From: an uncultured Cytophagales bacterium
Lineage (GTDB): Bacteria > Bacteroidota > Bacteroidia > Cytophagales > UBA9547
NCBI GenBank assembly: GCA_945957555.1
Contig: CAMFLX010000003.1
Span: 1 to 64,000, forward strand
Direction of reading: 5' to 3'
Length of the DNA: 64,000 bases
The stretch's first letter is position 1. Each line of letters opens with the position of its first letter. A program made the position numbers and the translations under genes. A model generated the notes under the pieces. The model had not been told where the DNA came from, searched no databases, and saw only the letters and a program-made list of their open reading frames with translations. Shown here in pieces: positions 1-6,792 of this stretch.

Positions 1-219
1 ACAAAAAGATATAAGCAATACATGTTTTTCCTTATCCCGAATTGAGGTTAAATTAGTTTCCGCAGGGCTGAAACCTTCTTCCGCTTGTATGAAATGAGCT
101 TCCGTCAGTGTTGAATCTCCTTCCGCCCGTGTGAAATTAGTTTCCGTAGGGCTGGAACCCTCTTCCGCCTGTGTGAAATTAGTTTCCGTAGGATTGATAT
201 CTCTTTCGTAAGTGTACAT
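1..219 (-). CDS. Heptapeptide-repeat ORF, 3' part outside the window
   Basis: An open frame starts at the ATG complementary to 217-219 and has no stop through base 1, giving at least 73 residues. Nearly all of it is encoded by a 21-bp repeat, so the protein is a run of seven-residue units such as SSPTETN and FTQAEEG. The units are rich in Thr, Glu and Ala. There is no signal peptide and no recognised domain. Repeats whose unit is a multiple of three keep frames open by chance, so this may not be a gene. The antiparallel reading frame has an internal stop, which slightly favours this strand. A second 21-bp array with the same GCGGAAG core lies at 42151-42360. Confidence 0.4.
   Translation of the reverse strand, partial: MYTYERDINPTETNFTQAEEGSSPTETNFTRAEGDSTLTEAHFIQAEEGFSPAETNLTSIRDKEKHVLLISFC
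49..216. repeat. 21-bp tandem repeat array (8 units)
   Basis: Eight consecutive 21-bp units run from 49 to 216. On the minus strand each carries a GCGGAAG or ACGGAAR core. The units alternate in type and give a 42-bp higher-order period: 133-174 and 49-90 differ at about six positions. There are no unique spacers, so this is not a CRISPR array. The core and period match the array at 42151-42360. Confidence 0.85.
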
Positions 220-309
220 AAATAGATAACGCCATACTTTGATCGTTAAAATATGGCGTATCAGTATTAGGTTGTGCGTAGACTTAATAGAAACATATAT
301 ATAACCAGG

Positions 310-2754
310 CTACTCGATTACGATCTTTTGTGTTTGTCCGTCAAGGTTGATGAGGTACAAACCTTTGGTGAGGCCTTCTATACTCATTTGATCCGCATCG
401 TTTCCGATGAAAACTTCCCTTCCTGCAGCATTAAAGAGCTGGAAATGGGCGATACGGGTGCTAAACTGTAGGCTGCCTTCGCTGATGGGGTTAGGATATG
501 CGGTTTTGAGTGCTTCGGTAAACTCGGTATTTTCTTGAGGAGGTGCTTCAAAGTTCTCAGCGACCATTCTAGCGGTGGCAAGTGGAACTATGGTATTGTT
601 ACAAGAAGTAGTAATTTCTGTTCTAATTACTGCCCCAGTTTGTGTAACATAAACTCCATCAAAAGTAATAGAATTTTGAGCCCTATAGATTTTTCTTTCT
701 TTTGAATCAATATTATTGTTTTGATTTGGAGGAATTGTAGGAGCTCCATTTCCTAATTGTATTTTATTAATACAAATTGGACTAGGTGGTCTTTCATATG
801 CACCTGCATCTGGTTTAGAATCCCTTAAATATTGCCCATATGTACTAACATTTGTAGATGAGTTTAAAATGAGCCTAGGTTTGTCCTTAGATATTGAGGA
901 GAAATAATTTGAATAGTCTATAGCACGACTATGTTCTGATAAATTAAAATATTTTGAATCGTAAGTAACGAGTTTGTTGTTAAAAGTATCTAATTCTGGA
1001 ATGTCCAAAAATACATTTCTTACATCTTCAACCTCATAATTTCCACTTGCATAGTTATTAATTGACTGATTTTCATCAGCTTGATCCAGCCCAACTTTAT
1101 ATGAAAGCCACTCGGGACGTAAACCTCCTTGCTCGCGATCGAAGTCATTTGGATATCCAAGGGTATTATATGTAAGATTGTTAATTACATTATTAAAACC
1201 TTGCAATACAATTTTTTTGGGTAATTCTTTTCCATTGTTATCAAATTTTGCATCAGATGCCTCGTCTACAATGGGCTGAACAAACAGAGAAAATTGTGGC
1301 TTTAAATTTCCTTTCTTTTCGCAATTATCACATGTTCTAGTTGTTCTATAGCTACCTATGCCATTATTAAAAAAAGTATTGTGGATTACATCTACATATT
1401 GGCTAGAATATACCTTAAGGCCCGATCCTCCATTCCCATAAATAATGTTGTTTGCCACAAGGGTCTTTCCTTGATAAGGACCATAGTAAAAATTACCTCT
1501 ATTGGGATTAGTTGGGTTGGGTTTGTCCGCAGGAATGGGATCTAAACCACGTTGGATACGTTGTTGATTCAATATACTCTTTGGCCTATAATCTTGTTCA
1601 TGAGCAAAATCATCCACAATTATTCCATTGCCATCGTATCTAACCACTAAATTTTGATTTTCTACCCTTAGTGAGTTACCATAAACAATGTTATTTATAA
1701 TCTTGATTCTATAGTCAGTATCATTTTCATACTTTACAGCGGTTCCTTCATAGGGTACCATTTGGTATAGATTGATACCACTAGACCCAAAGATGGTATA
1801 CCAGCAGTTATTGGCTACAGTACAGTTTTCCACCGTAATATAATCCGCCCTCTGAAATGAAATGCCAGCTCCAGGAAATTCCTTGAAAGTGCAGTTGCGA
1901 ACAGTGATATGATGCGGAATTGCATTTGGATAATCTCCATCCAAGTTGTTTTTGCCCCTTGGGATTAGATCCTTGATTTGAGGATCCCACGCAAAAGGTC
2001 CAGTGACTAACATACCTTGACCGTTGTAACGCACCGGTTCACAAGCTCCATCATTTGCAATGCCGTCACTATCTGTGTCTGTGCATCCAGCCAAACTTTG
2101 ACATGAGCTTAAATTTAGAAAACCTTCACCATCAACATTAGGGCAATAGGAGCCTTTTTGATTTTCATATTGAGTTTTTTCTTCTCTACTAATAGTCGTA
2201 GCATTACCAATCAATTCTATACCTTCAAATCTAATATAGGCTGGAATTCTAATTGTAGCAGGAGCATTAGCATTAGCAGCATCCCTTAGGACCTTTGGAT
2301 GTATTTTTACAAGAGCCCACGATCCCGACAAAAGTGGGTCGGTAGAATTTAAATAGGGATGAAAAGTTGGCTTTTCGCCAGGATAATTTTTTATAATTAC
2401 AGGATTGGTTTCTGTGCCTACTATTGCATTAATTAATAAAATGGGAGTGGAAATATTTTGATTTTTTGGGTAATACTCTCCACTTCTTACATAAACAATG
2501 TCTCCTGGACTTAGCTTAAAAGTAATTTTATCTTGGATTATTCTCTCACATGCATATTGTGGTGAGAAAAAAGGATGAGTAAGATCACCAGGGTAACAGG
2601 TTGGACATTCTGATAATTCTATTGGGGTGAGTTGTGGCCTATCTTTTCCAACATCAATAGTTCCAATTTTTTTATTTTGAACAAAATATTCTTTTGGATA
2701 GCAGTGAGTAATACTGCCAAAAACGATTATAATTAATATGTATATATGTTTCAT
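310..2754 (-). CDS. Secreted parallel beta-helix protein with T9SS type A sorting domain
   Basis: A cell-surface or secreted protein of 814 residues, probably exported by the type IX secretion system. I chose the ATG at 2754 because MKHIYILIIIVFGSITHC is a good signal peptide; the frame stays open upstream to 2856, but that extension is charged and overlaps the spacer. The middle has right-handed beta-helix features: runs such as HHITVRNCTF, DYITVENCTV and IKIINNIVYG, with repeated asparagine-rich turns. An insertion near residues 215-240 has a Ca-binding-like Asp-rich loop (DTDSDGIANDG). The C-terminal 70 residues form a type A sorting domain starting at AYPNPISEGSLQF. It is a paralogue of the next gene upstream (2870-4882). 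A polysaccharide-lyase or glycan-binding role is possible, but I see no catalytic motif. Confidence 0.85.
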   Translation of the reverse strand: MKHIYILIIIVFGSITHCYPKEYFVQNKKIGTIDVGKDRPQLTPIELSECPTCYPGDLTHPFFSPQYACERIIQDKITFKLSPGDIVYVRSGEYYPKNQNISTPILLINAIVGTETNPVIIKNYPGEKPTFHPYLNSTDPLLSGSWALVKIHPKVLRDAANANAPATIRIPAYIRFEGIELIGNATTISREEKTQYENQKGSYCPNVDGEGFLNLSSCQSLAGCTDTDSDGIANDGACEPVRYNGQGMLVTGPFAWDPQIKDLIPRGKNNLDGDYPNAIPHHITVRNCTFKEFPGAGISFQRADYITVENCTVANNCWYTIFGSSGINLYQMVPYEGTAVKYENDTDYRIKIINNIVYGNSLRVENQNLVVRYDGNGIIVDDFAHEQDYRPKSILNQQRIQRGLDPIPADKPNPTNPNRGNFYYGPYQGKTLVANNIIYGNGGSGLKVYSSQYVDVIHNTFFNNGIGSYRTTRTCDNCEKKGNLKPQFSLFVQPIVDEASDAKFDNNGKELPKKIVLQGFNNVINNLTYNTLGYPNDFDREQGGLRPEWLSYKVGLDQADENQSINNYASGNYEVEDVRNVFLDIPELDTFNNKLVTYDSKYFNLSEHSRAIDYSNYFSSISKDKPRLILNSSTNVSTYGQYLRDSKPDAGAYERPPSPICINKIQLGNGAPTIPPNQNNNIDSKERKIYRAQNSITFDGVYVTQTGAVIRTEITTSCNNTIVPLATARMVAENFEAPPQENTEFTEALKTAYPNPISEGSLQFSTRIAHFQLFNAAGREVFIGNDADQMSIEGLTKGLYLINLDGQTQKIVIE

Positions 2755-2836
2755 TATTTTATTTTTAATATAGTGTTGCGCTATCTGGATTAAGCGAATC
2801 TCTGCAGCATAACTCAACTTGCAGAGGCGAAGAATT

Positions 2837-2867
2837 AAAAATGGGGCATGAGCCATGCCCCATTTTT
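2837..2867 (-). terminator. Intrinsic terminator of the 2870-4882 gene
   Basis: A perfect 14-bp inverted repeat (2837-2850 and 2854-2867) with a 3-nt loop and a GC-rich core (TGGGGCATG). It begins 2 bp past the stop codon of the upstream beta-helix gene. The arms end in A and T runs, so it could work in either direction. It separates the two paralogous genes transcriptionally. Confidence 0.85.
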
Positions 2868-2869
2868 GA

Positions 2870-4882
2870 TTATTGAATAATTATTTTTTGTACTTTACCA
2901 TCTAGATCAAGCAAATACAAGCCCTTGCCTAAACCATCAACATTCAATTTATCAGTATTGACTCCCTTTGAGATTTCAATACCAGAGCTATTGAGAAGTT
3001 TGTAGTTGGTAGCTGTTTTGGTGAAGTTAAGCCAGCCAGATTCAATAGGATTTGGAAAAGCTAAGTTTTGATCTTGAGCCTCAACTTCATTTTGGGTCTC
3101 TATTGCTGTTGAATTACTTGCTATTTCTTTTCTAGCATTTGCATTAGGACATGTTACGATTTCTGCGGTAAAAACAGAGCCATAGTCAGCCACAAACCCA
3201 TTGGTATAGCCTGTTTGACTTGATGCACTTGGTATAAAAGTTATCGCTTTTTGTGCCCTAGCCACAACACGTTCACCAGAATTAACTTTTTCATTAATAA
3301 AGTAGCTAGGATCTGCAAGACCACCAAGATTTAGGTAATCGATACATGCTATATATTCAAATGCTCCTATATCAACCAAAAGATTTGATTCATCCCAGAG
3401 TCTTCTCCTCCTCATAAAATCGTTATCAGCATATATTTTAGAACAACCTGCTGCTGTACAAAATCCCCAAGTCGTTCCACCATCTATACATATACTATTA
3501 CTTGCCAATTTTAAAGAATTAAATACATCAGGTATTATTGTATTGTCGTTTGATGTATTATTGTCAGTAAAATAATTAATAGCAGGATAAGCAACAAAAC
3601 CTGGGTTTGACGAAACATTGGACTCGTATTTATTTGCACCTGCTAAATTAAAATGCCTATTATTACTAACATTATAGGAAATATTGTTTGCTAGAAAATT
3701 AACTCCATTTTCCAAAGATATACCATACTGATTATTATAACCACCAATTGCATTTTCATAAGCAGTATTATTAAATACACTTACATAGTTAGTGGTATAT
3801 AATTTAATTCCAGCCCCTCCATTTCCAAAAACTACGTTACTTGCAACCAAACTATTACCCGGATAACTACCATAATTGTAAGGTCCTCTTCCAACTTGTC
3901 CATCTTGATCATGGTTAAAGTTGTCTAGGATAATCCCGTTACCATCCCATCTTTGAGGAGTTGGACAAACATAATTGGGATTATTTAGGACTTGGTTCAT
4001 ATCAGGACTGGGTAAATTTTGGTTTAAAACTTTTAGTGTATTCCCATAAACCTTATTCCCAATCATTTTGATACTATAGTCATAATACTCACTTTGACTA
4101 GCATTAGGGGAATATTTTGTCGCTTGATATAGATTTAAACCAGTGCTCCCAAATATGGTATACCAACAGTTATTAGCAATTTCACAATTTTCCACTGTCA
4201 CAAAGTCAAATCTTTGAAGTGAAATACCCGCTCCTGGAAATTCTTTTACTATACAATTTTTGATTGTAATATGATGAGGAATACAATACTGATCCAGTCC
4301 ATCAATATCAGAAGCCCATGCAAACGGTCCTGTGACCACAATACCTTGCCCGTTATACCTTACCCATTCTGCAGCTTTGGTTTTAGTGGAACAAATGTGA
4401 TTGACACTTCCTGGTTGCATTTCTAGGTTGTTCAGTTCAGTGACAGGATTAATTTCCATGGATCTTCCCCAAAGTGTTAAGCCTTCTATATCAATATATG
4501 CTGGAGCAACTGTAGGAGTGCTTTCACTTCCCTGTATTTTTATCAAAGCCCAAGTACCAGAACCAGTGGTACTGGAACCACCCAAAGGTCTTAACACGGG
4601 TGTTTCACCAGGATAGTTCACAAACTTGATATGTGCATTTGGTGTTCCACCTGCTTTAGTGTATAGAAGAATTGGAGTGTAATACGTGGATGCTACATAT
4701 TCTCCACCTCTTATATAAACAACATCCCCTGCAACTGCAACATCGGCAGCTTTTTGAATGGTCTTAAACGGTAAAGCAAGTGTGCCTGGATTGGTATTAC
4801 TTCCTGTCGTACTTACGTAATAGTCTGTAGCATAGCCCAGTAAACTTTGGGCTATGGCTACTAAAATGAGTATTTTTTTCAT
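2870..4882 (-). CDS. Secreted parallel beta-helix protein with T9SS type A sorting domain (paralogue)
   Basis: A 670-residue secreted protein starting MKKILILVAIAQSLLGYA, a clear signal peptide. The N-terminal segment has the DUF1565-like pattern YYVSTTGSNTNPGT, then PFKTIQKAADVA and GDVVYIRGGEY, which usually opens a right-handed beta-helix. Helix rungs follow (HHITIKNCIV, DFVTVENCEI, SIKMIGNKVYG), and the last 65 residues are a T9SS type A sorting domain (AFPNPIESGWLNF to the C-terminus). It aligns along its length with the 310-2754 product, including shared stretches such as VRYNGQGIVVTGPFAWA, so the pair is a tandem duplication. The shared architecture suggests surface display and binding or cleavage of polysaccharide. 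The substrate is unknown. Confidence 0.87.
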   Translation of the reverse strand: MKKILILVAIAQSLLGYATDYYVSTTGSNTNPGTLALPFKTIQKAADVAVAGDVVYIRGGEYVASTYYTPILLYTKAGGTPNAHIKFVNYPGETPVLRPLGGSSTTGSGTWALIKIQGSESTPTVAPAYIDIEGLTLWGRSMEINPVTELNNLEMQPGSVNHICSTKTKAAEWVRYNGQGIVVTGPFAWASDIDGLDQYCIPHHITIKNCIVKEFPGAGISLQRFDFVTVENCEIANNCWYTIFGSTGLNLYQATKYSPNASQSEYYDYSIKMIGNKVYGNTLKVLNQNLPSPDMNQVLNNPNYVCPTPQRWDGNGIILDNFNHDQDGQVGRGPYNYGSYPGNSLVASNVVFGNGGAGIKLYTTNYVSVFNNTAYENAIGGYNNQYGISLENGVNFLANNISYNVSNNRHFNLAGANKYESNVSSNPGFVAYPAINYFTDNNTSNDNTIIPDVFNSLKLASNSICIDGGTTWGFCTAAGCSKIYADNDFMRRRRLWDESNLLVDIGAFEYIACIDYLNLGGLADPSYFINEKVNSGERVVARAQKAITFIPSASSQTGYTNGFVADYGSVFTAEIVTCPNANARKEIASNSTAIETQNEVEAQDQNLAFPNPIESGWLNFTKTATNYKLLNSSGIEISKGVNTDKLNVDGLGKGLYLLDLDGKVQKIIIQ

Positions 4883-4920
4883 TTGATTTCTATTTTATGG
4901 TTAGACAAATAAAATCCAAA

Positions 4921-5889
4921 CTACTTCTTCAACTCTTTGTTTTCTACCTCAAGAGCCTCTATTTTTTTCTTAAGAACAGCTACTTCTTCTTTGGTCTGCG
5001 TTTTTTCCTTCTCTTGTTCGTTTAGCTTTTTATTCATATCAATTAAGTACAAAGTAAGCTCTTCTACTTTTCTCAAAAGTTTAGCATCCATTTCAGCTAC
5101 ATCAAATCCGTTGCTACCGATTTCTTTAGCAGAAGGTACATCTGGCAAGTGACTGTTTTTGTTGATGAAGTTTTCTACCGAGTCCAAAGAGTTCAATTTG
5201 TAGCTTTTAGAAAATACATAATCAGGCCATACCCAATCCGGTCCATTTCTTGGGGCAACTTTAAGTTTTTCTGTAATGATACCACCTTCTACCATAAGTT
5301 TGTAGTTGGCAGGGAAAGAGGTAATACCAGAACCAATGATCACTTGACCATTTTGCGCTACTTTCATTCTAGACAAGCCATTGCCTGTTTGAAACTGTAT
5401 ACCATAATCACTTGTACCAACTATTTTTTCTCCTCCTCCCCAGAAAACCAAACCTGTATTTGCTGTGGATGTCTGTAAATTACCAGTACTAAACAAATTA
5501 CCCGATTTGTCTATCTTTAGAATTTGTTTCATTGCACTATTTGGTACAAATTGTCCTGCTGTTGCATTGGTATTTGAACTAGTAATGCCAAAATCCCCGT
5601 TGCTGCTAGCGAATCCAATTTTGCCAAAATAACCTGCATATTTGGTGGCGTTTCCCCAATCAGTACCGCCATAGTAGTCAGGACTTGCATTAAAAGATAG
5701 AATATTAGCTCCTGGATCACCATAAAAGGAACAATTACCTAGGCGTTGCGAACTACCTACCACATCCAAACTATATTGCGGTGATGGAGTACCAATTCCG
5801 ACGTTTCCATTTGTCGGAAAAGTGTTTTGAGCATTAGCATTAAAAAGAACCGCTCCTAGAGCCATTGCAGTTAAAAGTGTTTTTTTCAT
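4921..5889 (-). CDS. Tail-fibre-like surface protein with C-terminal coiled coil
   Basis: A 322-residue protein with a signal peptide (MKKTLLTAMALGAVLFNANA). The start of the mature part carries NVGIGTPSPQYSLDVVG, the usual opening of Bacteroidota phage-tail-fibre-like proteins. Residues about 210-275 match the conserved segment WPDYVF..SYKLNSL, then HLPDVPSAKEI and LLRKVEELTLYLI, often placed before an intramolecular chaperone or coiled coil. The last 45 residues are a Lys/Glu-rich coiled coil (EKEKTQTKEEVAVLKKKIEA). No S74 peptidase catalytic dyad is evident. A trimeric surface or secreted structural role is likely. It is on the same strand as the two beta-helix genes, 38 bp upstream of the second. 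Confidence 0.75.
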   Translation of the reverse strand: MKKTLLTAMALGAVLFNANAQNTFPTNGNVGIGTPSPQYSLDVVGSSQRLGNCSFYGDPGANILSFNASPDYYGGTDWGNATKYAGYFGKIGFASSNGDFGITSSNTNATAGQFVPNSAMKQILKIDKSGNLFSTGNLQTSTANTGLVFWGGGEKIVGTSDYGIQFQTGNGLSRMKVAQNGQVIIGSGITSFPANYKLMVEGGIITEKLKVAPRNGPDWVWPDYVFSKSYKLNSLDSVENFINKNSHLPDVPSAKEIGSNGFDVAEMDAKLLRKVEELTLYLIDMNKKLNEQEKEKTQTKEEVAVLKKKIEALEVENKELKK

Positions 5890-6189
5890 TTTTTAATTAG
5901 TTTAAAAATTTTTGTTGATTAATTGTTAAGTAGTAGCTGATCAGTTCTACACTGCAAAACAAGTATATGTTTTTTAATAAAACAATAGTAAGTATTTGTA
6001 ATATAGTGCGTTATGAGTTTGTCTTGGAAGCAAAAAAACCCAAAGACATAAGGTGCAAATTTTGTAAATGACTGTGTGGTAAACAATTTTATACAGTAGG
6101 CCCAAACCATTGTAGAAGCAAAAAAACCTTTAGAAATGGGTAAATATTTTTTGTGTTATTAGATGTAGCGTTTAAAATTGTTCAAATAG

Positions 6190-6214
6190 AAAGCTACTCT
6201 GTTTGAGTAGCTTT
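6190..6214. other. Hairpin, possible terminator
   Basis: A perfect 10-bp inverted repeat, AAAGCTACTC and its complement, with a 5-nt loop. It shares the GCTAC core with the hairpin at 6596-6626. It lies in a 900-bp gene-free spacer and has only a weak T tract on either side, so terminator function is uncertain. Confidence 0.4.
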
Positions 6215-6224
6215 AGAGATTTGT

Positions 6225-6410
6225 TTGGTTTATGGAAAACCGATAAGGTTTGTTTTTAGAGTTGGCGGTCTACCTTTGCCAAAGTTTGCGTCTCCACAAA
6301 CTTGTCTCAGTTATGCGTTCGTGAGGACACGAACGTACGCGGGGAAATTCGTTTGTATCGTTTATTTGGTCTGCTCCAATTTCTTGTCTCCACTGACAAC
6401 TTTCTAGGTA
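6225..6410. repeat. Likely dispersed non-coding element with a palindromic core
   Basis: This stretch is more GC-rich than its surroundings and carries a perfect 8-bp stem (6316-6323 and 6328-6335, CGTTCGTG with loop AGGA). A 60-codon plus-strand frame covers it but has no plausible ribosome site and no recognisable domain. I read it as an intergenic repeat or remnant, not a gene. That it recurs elsewhere in the genome is a guess. Confidence 0.35.
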
Positions 6411-6427
6411 TTAGAAAAGAACTGTAG

Positions 6428-6545
6428 AAATTGTATTTTTTGAAGATTTTAAAAATGGAGGTACAGAGGGGGTAGGGCTATGGTAGCTTCGACTGAGGGC
6501 TATGCTGTCTTCGAGGTAAATGTAGGCTTTGAAATTGTATTTTTA
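6428..6545 (+). repeat. 117-bp dispersed element, copy A
   Basis: The segment begins and ends with the direct repeat AAATTGTATTTTT (6428-6440 and 6532-6544, offset 104 bp) and has a GGGCTATGGTAGCTTCG core. A matching element lies in reverse orientation at 54255-54371 with nearly the same length, flanking repeats and core. Both copies are in long intergenic spacers. There is no open frame. Confidence 0.65.
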
Positions 6546-6595
6546 AGGGAAAACTAAATTTTAAATAAATTTTTTAGTAAGGAGGGTTATGAGAT

Positions 6596-6626
6596 AAAAA
6601 GGCTACCTCCAAGAAGGTAGCTTTTT
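6596..6626 (-). terminator. Intrinsic terminator downstream of the 7TMR-DISM gene
   Basis: The inverted repeat GCTACCT/AGGTAGC (6602-6608 and 6615-6621) is extended by A/T pairs. On the minus strand the stem is followed by a T-rich tract. It lies about 170 bp beyond the stop codon of the 6793-8607 gene and just beyond the coding remnant at 6645-6752. Confidence 0.6.
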
Positions 6627-6644
6627 CATTAATAAATCAAAAAA

Positions 6645-6752
6645 TTATTTTTTGATGATCCAAATGTCTTGGGGTAGCCATTTACCTTTTTCGGGTGTAG
6701 GATCTAGGTGTTCTAAAATTTGCACCTCACTAAAAAGCTTTGCCCAATATTT
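6645..6752 (-). pseudogene. C-terminal coding remnant (about 35 codons)
   Basis: A minus-strand frame reads WAKLFSEVQILEHLDPTPEK and then GKWLPQDIWIIKK before a TAA stop at 6645-6647. The composition is protein-like, and the frame is closed upstream by a TAA at 6753-6755 with no start codon. It looks like the 3' end of a gene whose remainder has been deleted. I do not recognise the family. It could be chance coding. Confidence 0.3.
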
Positions 6753-6760
6753 TTACTTTC

Positions 6761-6790
6761 CTGTCAACTGAAAACCGTTAACTGACAACT
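6761..6790 (-). repeat. CAGTT-type intergenic repeat, copy 1
   Basis: The reverse complement of this 30-bp segment matches 40113-40142 at 25 of 30 positions and shares the uninterrupted core GTTTTCAGTT. Both copies sit just after the 3' end of a gene. CAGTT-rich short repeats of this kind are often seen in spacers. Confidence 0.55.
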
Positions 6791-6792
6791 CC

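Noticed and set aside
49..216. CRISPR-like look of the regular repeats
   Set aside because: Units are contiguous 21-bp repeats without unique spacers, and no cas genes are present. The same applies to 42151-42360.
6225..6407. 60-codon plus-strand frame
   Set aside because: No ribosome site and no protein-like features; better explained as an intergenic element with a palindrome.
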